Numbered from the stretch's first letter, positions 7,501-16,639 are shown. The stretch: 64,000 bases of DNA from Pedobacter sp. AJM (GCF_002197755.1 NZ_NHOT01000010.1:209409-273408), one strand, 5' to 3'. Notes: generated by a model not told the origin, from the letters alone. Made by a program: numbers and translations.

Positions 7501-7698
7501 AATAAAATGTTGGGTGTAAAGGGAGATGAAACCTGGTTAAAGGAATTTAACAGCGATAAGATTTGAATATTGTTGTTTCATCAGGCCGCAAAGATAATAA
7601 AAAGCTTTATCATTAATTGTTAGGTTATTGTATTGTTTTATTGTTGAGGTGAATAGATTTAGAAAAGTAAGGACAGTGGTTCTTTTGTTATTGAAGCC

Positions 7699-7802
7699 CT
7701 GCCATACACTATAGCTCCGATAGAAAACCTGTGAAACAAGCAAGCACACCAAAATATAGCATAAACCGGTGCTTAAATCGGAGGCTGCCGTTTCTGTCAG
7801 GT
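7699..7802. other. Nested imperfect hairpin in a 493-base gap; possible structured RNA or dispersed repeat
   Basis: Between prfC and the helicase gene the only structured stretch is a rod-like fold. CCTG/CAGG (7699-7702/7799-7802) encloses CTCCGAT/ATCGGAG (7716-7722/7778-7784), which encloses AAGCACACC/GGTGCTT (7743-7751/7769-7775, 2-base bulge). It is less AT-rich than its surroundings. Short frames across it on the minus strand look like chance. The strand and the function are unknown. The rest of the gap is AT-rich and empty apart from the -7 box below. Confidence 0.3.
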
Positions 7803-7925
7803 TTAGATTGCTTATGCAGTAATTCTATTGAGGTTTTTATTCCGCGAATGATGATATTATCGATTAAATAAAGATTTAGACCAAAAATATCCATCTAAAA
7901 TTAAAATTTCTCATTAATCATTCTT

Positions 7926-7933
7926 TAGTTTTG
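7926..7933 (+). promoter_or_regulatory. -7 promoter box of the helicase gene
   Basis: TAGTTTTG is a full match to TAnnTTTG, about 60 bases before the start codon. No good -33 TTG is seen. Confidence 0.4.
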
Positions 7934-7993
7934 TACTAAAATGTTTAGCTTTATTCGTCCCTCCGTTTATTACCAATTAAAATTTTACTGCTA

Positions 7994-10264
7994 ATGCCCA
8001 CTCTGGAAGAAACATCTATGCCCGCTGAGATCGCGGCTAAATTTGTGAATTATACCGCTAAGCACGTTTTCTTAACCGGGAAAGCTGGTACAGGTAAAAC
8101 TACCTTTTTAAGAAAACTCATTCAGCTTACGCACAAAAAAGCAATGATTTGTGCGCCAACGGGTATTGCTGCCATCAATGCCGCCGGTGTAACCATTCAT
8201 TCTCTTTTTCAGCTGCCGTTTGGTGCGTTTTTTCCGGATGCGGCGGCAGGTATTATCAGTCAGAATATCACTTTTAATTTTAATACACCCAAAACCATTG
8301 TGAAGCATTTAAATATGCAGGGCAATAAGCGGCGGATGATTCAGGAATTAGAATTACTGGTCATTGATGAAGTTAGTATGTTGCGTGCCGATATGCTGGA
8401 TGCAATTGATTTTTCTCTTCGATATATCCGCAGAAACAGAAATATACCTTTCGGAGGTGTTCAGCTACTTTTTATTGGTGATTTGCACCAGTTGCCACCA
8501 GTGGTGAAAAATGATGAATGGCGGGTGATGGCCGGCTTTTATAAGAGCATTTATTTTTTTGATGCACTGGCTTTGCAGGAAAATCCACCGGTTTACATCG
8601 AGCTGGATAAAATCTACCGTCAAAATGATAGCGTATTTATTAATTTACTGAACAACTTACGAAATAATCAGATTACTGCTGAGGATACGGCTTTGCTGAA
8701 GCAACATTTCAGACAGGATTTTAAACCGGATACTGATGAAAATTATATTACGCTAACCACGCATAATAATAAGGCAGATACAATTAACAGAGAAAGGTTA
8801 ACGCAGTTAAAAACGAAATCCTATTTCTTTGATGCCAAAATTACCGGTGATTTCAATGAACATGCCTATCCCAATGATAAACGCCTGGAACTTAAAGTGG
8901 GGGCACAAATCATGTTCATTAAAAATGATATGACGGCCGAGAAGCGATATTACAATGGTAAAATAGGTGTGGTTCATCATATTGAAAAGGATGTGGTAGA
9001 AATTGAATTGCCGGAAGACAAGGTGGTGATTCAGATTTCGCCTTATACCTGGGAAAATGTCAAGTATAAACTGAATGAAGCGACCAATGAAATCGATGAA
9101 AATGTTGCTGGCTCATTTGTACAATATCCGATTAAACTGGCCTGGGCCATTACGGTACATAAAAGTCAGGGTTTAACCTTTGATAAAGCCATCATCGATA
9201 TTGGAGATGCTTTTGCGCCCGGACAGGCTTATGTTGCCCTTTCGCGTTTACGTTCATTAAAAGGCTTGGTATTAACTTCTCACCTGCGTGAAACCGGTCT
9301 GCAGCAGGATCAGAATATTCATTATTTTTCTAAAACGAAACAACCAAATGAAGTGCTGAATCAGCGGATCAGTTTGGAGAGCTATGATTTTATCAGAACT
9401 TATTTATTGTCGGCTTTTGACCTGAACCTGGTGAGGTATTACCTGAAGGAACATGTTCAGACTTTTGATAAAAGTGAGGCCAAATCCACCAAGCAGCGTT
9501 ATGATGAGTGGACGATGAATCTCTACCGTGATTTTCAGAAAATAGCGGCAACGGCTGATACCTTTATCAATCAACTGAAAAACCTGTTCGCTCAACAAAC
9601 TGAACACACTTTATTTAATGTTTCAAAAAGGGTGGGGGCTGCATTAAAATATTTCAATCCGCTAATTAAGGGTGTTTCAGATCAGTTATTAGCTCATATT
9701 GAGGCGGTAAAAGAAGAAAAACAGATTAAAACTTATCTGACAGAGTTGCTGGAACTGGAGATACTGGTATATGAGCAGCTGAAGAAAATGCATAAAAGCA
9801 AGGCCTTACTGCAGGCAATTATCGATGGTAAGGAGTTTAGCAAAGCAGATACAGATGCGTTATTAAATGCTTCAGAAAGAAACCGGCAGCTGCAAAAGGC
9901 CATTCAGTTGAAGGGTGAAACACTGAAGGTAAAGTCTGCAGTGGAGAAAAAGAAAAAGGAGCCTAAAATTGATACCAAGCTGGTAAGCTTTGAGCTTTAT
10001 GAGCAGGGTAAAAGTTTAGGAGAGATTGCAAAAGAAAGGGGTTTTTCTATTGGTACGATTGAAGGGCATCTGGCATATTATGTTTCTACCCGGCAACTGG
10101 ATGTGAGTAAGCTGGTAAAGCCTAATAAAATTAAGAATATTACGGATGCGGTAGAAAGCCAGAAAACAAAATCAATGGCTACCATAAGGGAGTTTTTGGG
10201 AAAGGATTATTCTTTTGGGGAGATTAAGTTGGTGCTGGCGTCGTTGTTCCCATCCGAGGAATAG
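7994..10264 (+). CDS. Pif1/RecD-like DNA helicase with C-terminal helix-turn-helix domain
   Basis: This is a superfamily 1B ATP-dependent helicase. Walker A is GKAGTGKTT (29-37), Walker B VIDEVSM, motif III GDLHQLPPV, and the UvrD_C2 block is WAITVHKSQGLTFDKAIID with YVALSRLRSL. Past about residue 460 comes a helical region, then a Lys-rich linker (VEKKKKEPK). A C-terminal HTH (about 660-700, FELYEQGKSLGEIAKERGF) is of the type found at the end of RecQ and in this Bacteroidota helicase family. The length of 756 residues is normal for that architecture. It stands alone and is presumably a chromosomal maintenance helicase. Confidence 0.88.
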   Translation: MPTLEETSMPAEIAAKFVNYTAKHVFLTGKAGTGKTTFLRKLIQLTHKKAMICAPTGIAAINAAGVTIHSLFQLPFGAFFPDAAAGIISQNITFNFNTPKTIVKHLNMQGNKRRMIQELELLVIDEVSMLRADMLDAIDFSLRYIRRNRNIPFGGVQLLFIGDLHQLPPVVKNDEWRVMAGFYKSIYFFDALALQENPPVYIELDKIYRQNDSVFINLLNNLRNNQITAEDTALLKQHFRQDFKPDTDENYITLTTHNNKADTINRERLTQLKTKSYFFDAKITGDFNEHAYPNDKRLELKVGAQIMFIKNDMTAEKRYYNGKIGVVHHIEKDVVEIELPEDKVVIQISPYTWENVKYKLNEATNEIDENVAGSFVQYPIKLAWAITVHKSQGLTFDKAIIDIGDAFAPGQAYVALSRLRSLKGLVLTSHLRETGLQQDQNIHYFSKTKQPNEVLNQRISLESYDFIRTYLLSAFDLNLVRYYLKEHVQTFDKSEAKSTKQRYDEWTMNLYRDFQKIAATADTFINQLKNLFAQQTEHTLFNVSKRVGAALKYFNPLIKGVSDQLLAHIEAVKEEKQIKTYLTELLELEILVYEQLKKMHKSKALLQAIIDGKEFSKADTDALLNASERNRQLQKAIQLKGETLKVKSAVEKKKKEPKIDTKLVSFELYEQGKSLGEIAKERGFSIGTIEGHLAYYVSTRQLDVSKLVKPNKIKNITDAVESQKTKSMATIREFLGKDYSFGEIKLVLASLFPSEE

Positions 10265-10274
10265 ATCGATGTTT

Positions 10275-10319
10275 TTACCACAGAGCGAACAGAGTGAGGC
10301 ACAGAGAACACAAAGGATT
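10275..10319 (-). repeat. Inverted copy of the CTTTGTG/CTCTGTGG repeat, left flank of the GxxExxY gene
   Basis: The complement of this stretch reads ATCCTTTGTGTTCTCTGTG and CTCTGTGGTA. The same words occur in direct orientation on the other side of the gene. Confidence 0.5.
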
Positions 10320-10697
10320 ATGAAAGAGGATTTATTAACTAGGACCATTATTGGATTGGCTATAGATATTCACACAGCTCTTGGCCCTGGATTGCTTGAG
10401 AGTGCTTACAAGGAATGTCTGTTTTATTAAATTGATAAAGCAGGTTTTCAGGTTGAAAAAGAAAAAATAATGCCTTTGTTCTTTGAAGAGGTAAGTTTGG
10501 ATTGTGGCTATCGAATTGATCTCTTGGTAGAGAATAAGTTAGTTTTAGAATTGAAAAGTGTTGAAGGCTTAAATGATATTCATTTAGCACAAACCTTAAC
10601 TTATATGAAATTAGGTGGTTATAGGTTTGGATTGTTGATTAATTTTAATGTTTTAAGATTGAAAGATGGGATCAAAAGAGTTGTTAATGGTTACTAA
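10320..10697 (+). pseudogene. GxxExxY protein, interrupted by an in-frame stop
   Basis: The frame reads MKEDLLTRTIIGLAIDIHTA, then GPGLLESAY (the naming GxxExxY motif) and CLFY. TAA at 10428-10430 interrupts it, and the same frame then continues without shift through IDKAGFQ, YRIDLLV and LVLELKSVEGLNDIHLAQ to a normal end. Intact relatives usually have Glu after LFY, so a single G-to-T change (GAA to TAA) explains the break. The ELK segment suggests a PD-(D/E)XK nuclease-like fold. Either the gene is dead or only the second part is made. The flanking repeats suggest that the gene travels as a cassette. Confidence 0.75.
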
Positions 10698-10709
10698 AAC
10701 ATCTCCGTT

Positions 10710-10800
10710 TTCTCTATGTAAACTTAGTGCACTCTGTGGTTATACACTACAAGAAGATTCTGTTTCCTCTGTGTAAAACTTTGTGTCCTTTGTGGTTAAA
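10710..10800 (+). repeat. Two direct copies of the CTCTGTG...TGTGGTTA repeat, right flank of the GxxExxY gene
   Basis: Copy 1 (about 10710-10744) has TCTCTATGTAAACTTAGTG and CACTCTGTGGTTATA. Copy 2 (10767-10800) has CCTCTGTGTAAAACTTTGTG and TCCTTTGTGGTTAAA. The final 22 bases of copy 2 recur with three changes upstream of rsmA (26810-26831). Confidence 0.55.
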
Positions 10801-10821
10801 CCTTAAAATTATTTATCTTAG
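10789..10821 (+). promoter_or_regulatory. Candidate promoter of the SprT-like gene
   Basis: TTTG (10789-10792), 21 bases, then TATCTTAG (10814-10821), one base off TAnnTTTG, with the GTG start only 5 bases further on. The -33 element lies inside the repeat. If real, the mRNA would be nearly leaderless. Confidence 0.35.
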
Positions 10822-10826
10822 CATCC

Positions 10827-11435
10827 GTGGAAAAGGTTAAAGTTTTAGCGCAGTATATGCCAGAACCAGCGGCACCGCTCATTGCAAAGTGGATTGATTA
10901 TTTTCAGTGTGAATTTAAGATCGCTAAAACCCGTTCAACCAAACTGGGCGATTACCGCCATCCTTATCAGGGCAAGGGCCACAGAATTTCGGTAAACTTT
11001 AACCTCAATCATTACGCCTTTCTGGTAACTACTGTCCATGAATTTGCGCACTTACTCACCTGGAACGATTTCAAGAACAAAGTAAAACCTCATGGTGCAG
11101 AGTGGAAAAAAAACTTCCAGCGGATGATGGTTCCGTTTTTCGATATGCACATCTTTCCGGCAGATATTCATCAGGCCATAAATAATTATATGTCCAATCC
11201 GGCTGCATCAAGTTGCTCTGACCTGCATTTATCACGTGTTTTAAAAAAGTATGATCGCAATCAAACGGAGACTTTACATTTAGAACAAATTCCGCTTAAC
11301 GCTAACTTTAAAATTAAAGATGGCCGGCGTTTTACCAAAGGAGAACGAATCAGAAAGCGCTACCGCTGTATTTGTCTGGATGATAAACGTTTGTATCTGT
11401 TTAATCCCTTAGCGGAGGTTTTTGTGGTAGAATAA
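10827..11435 (+). CDS. SprT-like zinc metalloprotease domain protein
   Basis: The protein has 202 residues and a GTG start, the only sensible one because a stop lies upstream and the conserved part begins at once. HEFAH (71-75) is the zinc-binding HExxH motif, and KPHGAEWKKNF supplies the third histidine (H89), as in SprT/Spartan proteins. The C-terminal part has scattered Cys residues (SSCSD, RCICL) that do not form a clear CxxC pair on both sides, so a full zinc ribbon is doubtful. Family members act on proteins crosslinked to DNA in eukaryotes; the bacterial role is little known. It converges with adenine deaminase. Confidence 0.85.
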   Translation: MEKVKVLAQYMPEPAAPLIAKWIDYFQCEFKIAKTRSTKLGDYRHPYQGKGHRISVNFNLNHYAFLVTTVHEFAHLLTWNDFKNKVKPHGAEWKKNFQRMMVPFFDMHIFPADIHQAINNYMSNPAASSCSDLHLSRVLKKYDRNQTETLHLEQIPLNANFKIKDGRRFTKGERIRKRYRCICLDDKRLYLFNPLAEVFVVE

Positions 11436-11487
11436 TTTTTTCGCGATCGCCCTGCTGAACTGTTCCGGCATCTTTATCAACAAAAAG

Positions 11488-11508
11488 ACCCTGAAATAAA
11501 TTCAGGGT
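11488..11508. terminator. Palindromic hairpin between convergent genes
   Basis: ACCCTGAA (11488-11495) and TTCAGGGT (11501-11508) form a perfect 8-bp stem with a 5-base loop. It probably ends both the SprT-like gene and adenine deaminase. The style, with a trailing GACG, also resembles short dispersed palindromes of Bacteroidota genomes. Confidence 0.5.
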
Positions 11509-11518
11509 GACGAACGCC

Positions 11519-13156
11519 TTACACAAACTCAAACTTATCCCCATCAAATAAACCTTTATCGCTCAGCTTTAAATGTGGAATCACTAAGAGTGCCATAAAA
11601 GAAAGTGTCATGAAAGGAGCGACCAAAGTCGAACCCAATTTCTTGGCAAACTGATCAATTGAGGTATAACGCTCAGCCACCTGATAGCCGTTTTGGTTAC
11701 TCATCAAACCCGCTACCGGTAAAGGCAGAACCTCTTCTTTCCCATCTCCTAATGCAACTACACCACCAGTTTCTTTAATAACCAGATTAACTGCATCACA
11801 AATGCTTTTGTCATCTACACCAACAGCAATGATGTTATGACTGTCATGCGCTACGCTGGATGCAATAGCGCCTTTTATGAGGCCAAAATTTTTCACAAAG
11901 GAAACAGCAATGGGGGCGTTATGATAACGATTCACCACCACTATTTTTAATACATCATTCTTCAAATCGCTGACGATGTTTCCATTTAAAACCTGAGGTT
12001 TGGAGTAAAGCCTGTTGGTAATTAACTGCCCGTCTAAAGCTTCGATCACTGGGATTTCCTGCTGGTCTGTAAACGGATAAACAAAATCTTCTTCTTTTTT
12101 GAAACTGCAGCTGAAATGGTTTACTGATTCCTGATCAGGCAGGTGCTTCACCCAGTCTCCAGCTGTTTTTCCATTTTCAGCAAGCAATATGCCGTCGATG
12201 TAGGTTTGTTTAACCTGAAAGTTTTTCAGATCTTCGATCACGATAAAATCTGCCGGATCATTAAGCTTTAGGGTACCAACATCCAGTTTATAATGAAGAA
12301 CCGGATTAATACACGCAGCCTGAAGAACATTAAAAATATCTATTCCTTTATCTATTGCCCTTGCACAAAGTGCATTAATATGATTGTCGACCAAACTATC
12401 AGGATGTTTGTCGTCACTGCAAAACATCATCATGTCGGGCCATTCATTTAATAAACCGATCAGGGCATCGAAATTTTTAGCGGCACTTCCCTCGCGGATG
12501 AGGATTTTCATCCCACGCTGTAATTTATCCAATGCTTCTTCAGCAGTGAAACATTCATGATCTGTAGAAATACCGGCATCAATATACTGTTGAACGGTAT
12601 CACCACGTAAACCTGGGGCATGCCCGTCTACAGGTTTGCCCAATTTATGTGCAGAAGCAATTTTCTGTAAAACCTCTTCATCTTTAAAAAGCACACCCGG
12701 AAAATTCATCATTTCACTCAGGTATTTGATCTCCGGCCGTTCTAAAAGCTTGCTAACATCATCATGATTGAGTTCGGCTCCTGCTGTTTCAAAAATGGTA
12801 GCCGGCACGCAGCTGGGTGCACCAAAATTGAACTTAAAAGGTACGGTATTTCCGTTTTCAATCATAAACTCAACACCTTTCATGCCGCAAACATTGGCAA
12901 TTTCGTGTGGATCACTAATGGTAGAAACTGTTCCGTGCACAACCGCTAATCTGGCAAATTCACTCGGAATTAACATGCTGCTTTCAATATGTACATGGCT
13001 GTCGATGAATCCTGGCAAAATAAAATGAGTATCTTCTTTTGCTTCGGAAATCGCGTTTATACACTTTATTTTTCCATCCTCAACTTCTACTTCGCCAAAG
13101 AAAATATTTCGGTTTGTGATATCAACTATGTTTCCTTTGACTTTAAAATTGTTCAT
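11519..13156 (-). CDS. ade: Adenine deaminase
   Basis: Ade converts adenine to hypoxanthine and ammonia in purine salvage, using a binuclear metal centre in an amidohydrolase barrel. HVHIESSM (metal histidines 54 and 56), STISDPHEIANV, DGHAPG, TDHECFTAEEA and FCSDDKHP are all in place. The C-terminal Ade domain (HDSHNIIAVGVDD, GDGKEEVLPLPVAGLMS) is complete. The length of 545 residues is usual. It lies 87 bases after the E1 fusion gene on the same strand, so weak co-transcription is possible. Confidence 0.95.
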   Translation of the reverse strand: MNNFKVKGNIVDITNRNIFFGEVEVEDGKIKCINAISEAKEDTHFILPGFIDSHVHIESSMLIPSEFARLAVVHGTVSTISDPHEIANVCGMKGVEFMIENGNTVPFKFNFGAPSCVPATIFETAGAELNHDDVSKLLERPEIKYLSEMMNFPGVLFKDEEVLQKIASAHKLGKPVDGHAPGLRGDTVQQYIDAGISTDHECFTAEEALDKLQRGMKILIREGSAAKNFDALIGLLNEWPDMMMFCSDDKHPDSLVDNHINALCARAIDKGIDIFNVLQAACINPVLHYKLDVGTLKLNDPADFIVIEDLKNFQVKQTYIDGILLAENGKTAGDWVKHLPDQESVNHFSCSFKKEEDFVYPFTDQQEIPVIEALDGQLITNRLYSKPQVLNGNIVSDLKNDVLKIVVVNRYHNAPIAVSFVKNFGLIKGAIASSVAHDSHNIIAVGVDDKSICDAVNLVIKETGGVVALGDGKEEVLPLPVAGLMSNQNGYQVAERYTSIDQFAKKLGSTLVAPFMTLSFMALLVIPHLKLSDKGLFDGDKFEFV

Positions 13157-13243
13157 TTGTGCTTTTTATGAATTGGCCACAGAAATACAGATTGGGATGG
13201 AATGACAACTAATATCTTCCGGAATTTCTGTGGCAAAAATTAT

Positions 13244-15220
13244 TTAATATTTTAATAACTTATCTATCGTTTGCGCTAATCTCGCTTTCGCTAAAAAATC
13301 TTCCTCCAATATTTTACTCATCGGAATTGCGGTGTCTAAACTGGCGCATCGCATAACCGGAGCATCCAAATCAGTAAAACAATGTTCTCCGATCCAGGCT
13401 GAAATTTCAGCACCAAATCCATTGGTTAACGTGTCCTCATGCAAAATTAAAACTCTTCCCGTTGTTCTTACTGCTTTGGCAACAGTTTCTTTATCCCAGG
13501 GTTGCAATGTTCTTAAATCAATTAAGGTTGCATCGCTATCCGGATTGTTTTTTAGGTAATCTAAAGCCCAATGAACGCCTAAACCATAAGTTATGATGGT
13601 GAACTTTTCGCCTTTTTTTAAAGTAACGGCCTTTCCAATGGCAGTAGTGTAATAACCATCGGGAACAGGAGCGGTTAAGCTTCTGTATAAATACTTATGC
13701 TCAAAATAAAGCACAGGATTTGGGTCTTCAATGGCAGCCAGTAATAATCCTTTTGCATCAGCCGGAAAAGCGGGGTAAACAATTTTCAATCCCGGGGTTT
13801 TGGTGAACCAGGCTTCATTGCTTTGTGAGTGAAATGGTCCGGCACCCGTTCCAGCCCCTGTAGGCATACGTATCACTACATCGGCCTTTTCGCCCCACCG
13901 ATAATGTGTTTTCGCTAAATTGTTTACAATCTGATTAAATCCAACGGTTACAAAATCTGCAAATTGCATTTCTACCACAGCCTTATAGCCATTGATGGAT
14001 AAACCCAAGCCCGCACCAACAATGGCAGATTCGCAAATCGGTGTGTTCCTTACCCTTTCTTTACCATATTTAGCGGTAAAGCCATCTGTAATTTTAAAGG
14101 CTCCTCCATAGTCTGCAATGTCTTGTCCCATTAAAACCAAATTGGGGTATTTTTGCATGGCCAAGTCCAGTCCTTCGCTTATGGCATCCAGATATCGCTT
14201 TTCAGTTGATGAGTGTTCCGGTTCTGTAACCTGTTGAGCGAAGGGAAAATACATATCAGCTTCTTCATGATGGGGATCTGCCGCTGGTTCCGGTTCATTA
14301 AAGGCTTCTTCCACTTCCAGTTCAATGTCCCGTTTATTTTTAATTTTGAGATCAATGATTGAGTCGGATGTTAAAATACCTTGCTCAATTAAATAAGCTT
14401 CATAATTGCTGAGCGGATCTTTCTTTTCCCATTCCTCAAATAATTCCTGAGGAACGTATTTAGTACCTGATGCTTCTTCGTGTCCACGCATCCTGAAGGT
14501 GATACATTCCAATAAAACCGGCCGCGGATTTTGACGAATATCCGTTGCAATACGATCAATCGTATCGTAAACTTCTAAAATGTTGTTGCCATCTACCTGG
14601 ATTCCTTCTATGCCATAGCCAACGGCTTTATCAACTAAATTTTTGCAGCTGAATTGCTCTGATTTTGGTGTGGATAATCCGTAACCGTTATTCTCAATGA
14701 GGAAAATAACCGGAAGATTCCAAACAGCGGCAACATTTACAGCTTCGTGGAAATCGCCTTCACTGGTTGCACCTTCTCCGGTATAAACCAGTGTAGCATT
14801 AGGCCGCTGGCGTAATACATCAGCCAATGCTATACCATCAGCCAATGCCATTTGCGGACCGAGATGGGATATCATTCCAATAATTTTATAATCTTGTGTG
14901 CCAAAATGGAAAGAGCGGTCGCGACCCTTAGTAAAGCCGGTGATTTTGCCCTGCCACTGTGCCACCAATTTTTTTAATGGAATACCACGCGAGGTGAAAA
15001 CACCCAGGTTGCGGTGCATGGGTAAAATATATTCATCATTATGCATCGCCAAAGTGCTGCCTACTGCGATGGCTTCCTGACCAATACCCGAAAACCATTT
15101 TCCAATTCTGCCCTGGCGCAATAATTTTAGCATTTTCTCTTCTACCAAACGGGGATAAAGCAGCTTTTTATATAAATTCAGTAAGAATTTGTCGTCTTTA
15201 TCTCCTCTGTGAAATTGCAT
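13244..15220 (-). CDS. 2-oxoacid dehydrogenase E1, alpha and beta subunits fused
   Basis: The protein has 658 residues. The N-terminal half (1-300) is E1 alpha, with the thiamine diphosphate site GEGATSEGDFHEA...IENNGYGLST. After an acidic linker (about 295-335) comes E1 beta (about 338-658), starting KRYLDAISEGLDLAMQ and containing GQDIADYGGAFKITDG, PICESAIVGAGLGLSI and LHEDTLTNGFGAEISA. Fused E1 proteins of this layout in Bacteroidota are usually assigned to the branched-chain (2-oxoisovalerate) or a related complex; the substrate is not certain. No E2 or E3 gene is adjacent. It starts 30 bases after lutB ends. Confidence 0.9.
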   Translation of the reverse strand: MQFHRGDKDDKFLLNLYKKLLYPRLVEEKMLKLLRQGRIGKWFSGIGQEAIAVGSTLAMHNDEYILPMHRNLGVFTSRGIPLKKLVAQWQGKITGFTKGRDRSFHFGTQDYKIIGMISHLGPQMALADGIALADVLRQRPNATLVYTGEGATSEGDFHEAVNVAAVWNLPVIFLIENNGYGLSTPKSEQFSCKNLVDKAVGYGIEGIQVDGNNILEVYDTIDRIATDIRQNPRPVLLECITFRMRGHEEASGTKYVPQELFEEWEKKDPLSNYEAYLIEQGILTSDSIIDLKIKNKRDIELEVEEAFNEPEPAADPHHEEADMYFPFAQQVTEPEHSSTEKRYLDAISEGLDLAMQKYPNLVLMGQDIADYGGAFKITDGFTAKYGKERVRNTPICESAIVGAGLGLSINGYKAVVEMQFADFVTVGFNQIVNNLAKTHYRWGEKADVVIRMPTGAGTGAGPFHSQSNEAWFTKTPGLKIVYPAFPADAKGLLLAAIEDPNPVLYFEHKYLYRSLTAPVPDGYYTTAIGKAVTLKKGEKFTIITYGLGVHWALDYLKNNPDSDATLIDLRTLQPWDKETVAKAVRTTGRVLILHEDTLTNGFGAEISAWIGEHCFTDLDAPVMRCASLDTAIPMSKILEEDFLAKARLAQTIDKLLKY

Positions 15221-15250
15221 ATCTGGTTATTTTGACTAATGACTCTGGAC

Positions 15251-16639
15251 TCAAGACTCCTTACTTTTCTTCAACTCTTCCCACTGTTTAGCAAAGGATT
15301 TATCGGCTACCGCCGGCATTTCACGATATTTACCCCAGCTTTTTTTAAAAAAGGATTTAAGCATAAAATTTTTAAACTTTCCGCCGAAGAAATCCATCCA
15401 TTTACGTTTCTGCATCATCCGGTTAAACATTCCCCAGCCCATTTCTTCCACCTTACCGTTTTCATGTGCTGTTGCAGCATCTCTGCGGTTCAGCAAAAGC
15501 ATCTTGTGGATGTCAATTTTAACCGGACAAACTTCTGAACATTTTCCGCACAAACTTGAGGCATAACTTAAGTGTTTAAACTCTTCCATGCCCTTAAGGT
15601 GCGGCGTAATTACAGCGCCAATTGGTCCGCTATAGGTGGTATTATAGGTATGACCACCGATGTTTTTATAAACCGGACAAGCATTTAAACATGCTCCGCA
15701 ACGGATGCAGTATAGGCCCTGGCGCTGGTCTTTTTGAGCAAGTAAATTTGTACGGCCATTATCTAAAAGGATAACGTACATTTCTTCAGGGCCATCGGTT
15801 TCATTTGGCTGACGCGGGCCACTTAAAATGGTATTGTAAACCGTTAAGTTTTGTCCGGTTCCGTGTGAGGCCAGCAGCGGCCAGAATAAATCTAAATCTG
15901 CCATGGAAGGGATTACCTTTTCAATACCCACAATAGCAATATGTATTTTTGGGAAAGTGGTACTTAAACGGGCATTCCCTTCATTTTCAGTAAGCGCAAT
16001 ACTGCCGGTATCAGCAATCAGGAAGTTCCCACCACTGATGCCGATATCTGCTTTTAAATATTTATCGCGAAGCAATTCACGTGCTTTTTGAACGAGCTGT
16101 GGTGGCGTGGCATCTATAGGCGTACCGAATTTATCATGAAACAATTTGGCAATGTCGGTTGCACTCAGGTGCATGGCTGGCGTAACAATATGATAAGGTG
16201 CTTGCCCCAGCAATTGCACAATGTATTCACCTAAATCGCTTTCTAAAGATTCGATTTGGTTACTTTCCAGGAAATCATTCAGGTGAATTTCCTCGGTGGT
16301 CATCGATTTTGATTTGATTACCGTTTTGCCATTATTGCGTTGGATGATGTTCAGGATCTCCCGCTGGGCTTCTTCGGCATCATTTGCCCAGATGACTTTG
16401 CCTCCTCGACGTTGAAAATTTGATTCAAACTCAGGCAGGAATTTATCCAGATTCTCCATCACACGCCATTTGATCACGTGAGCCTTCTTTTTAGATGCCT
16501 CGAGGTTTTCGAATTTTGATAATCCACGTTCTACTGCCGTATTGTATTTGCCAATATTATAATTTATGGTTTTACGATGCGGTAAATCGAAAGCTTTTTC
16601 ATCAGATTTTTCTAAAAATTCCTCGGCTGTCTTCATCAT
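15251..16639 (-). CDS. lutB: LutB-like lactate utilisation iron-sulfur protein
   Basis: An LUD domain (about residues 50-290 from the chosen start) is followed by two 4Fe-4S clusters, CIRCGACLNACPVYK and CGKCSEVCPVKID, and a C-terminal tail. LutB works with LutA and LutC to oxidise L-lactate to pyruvate; neither partner is adjacent. The frame is open to an ATG at 16684, but that codon sits inside the T-run of the upstream gene's terminator. The tandem ATGs at 16639 and 16636 (MMKTAEEFLEKS) are therefore the better starts. Its stop codon lies within a short dispersed GACT-rich repeat. Confidence 0.85.
   Translation of the reverse strand: MMKTAEEFLEKSDEKAFDLPHRKTINYNIGKYNTAVERGLSKFENLEASKKKAHVIKWRVMENLDKFLPEFESNFQRRGGKVIWANDAEEAQREILNIIQRNNGKTVIKSKSMTTEEIHLNDFLESNQIESLESDLGEYIVQLLGQAPYHIVTPAMHLSATDIAKLFHDKFGTPIDATPPQLVQKARELLRDKYLKADIGISGGNFLIADTGSIALTENEGNARLSTTFPKIHIAIVGIEKVIPSMADLDLFWPLLASHGTGQNLTVYNTILSGPRQPNETDGPEEMYVILLDNGRTNLLAQKDQRQGLYCIRCGACLNACPVYKNIGGHTYNTTYSGPIGAVITPHLKGMEEFKHLSYASSLCGKCSEVCPVKIDIHKMLLLNRRDAATAHENGKVEEMGWGMFNRMMQKRKWMDFFGGKFKNFMLKSFFKKSWGKYREMPAVADKSFAKQWEELKKSKES

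Noticed and set aside
7537..7894. Two short minus-strand open frames between prfC and the helicase gene
   Set aside because: They overlap in different frames, have no recognisable motif, no start context, and coincide with the rod-like hairpin; treated as non-coding.
11488..11508. CRISPR or attachment-site repeat
   Set aside because: Only one copy of the palindrome is present here; the simplest reading is a bidirectional terminator or a dispersed short palindrome.
13244..15220. Frameshift or assembly fusion of two E1 genes
   Set aside because: The alpha and beta parts are joined by a continuous acidic linker in one frame, and fused E1 enzymes are normal in Bacteroidota.
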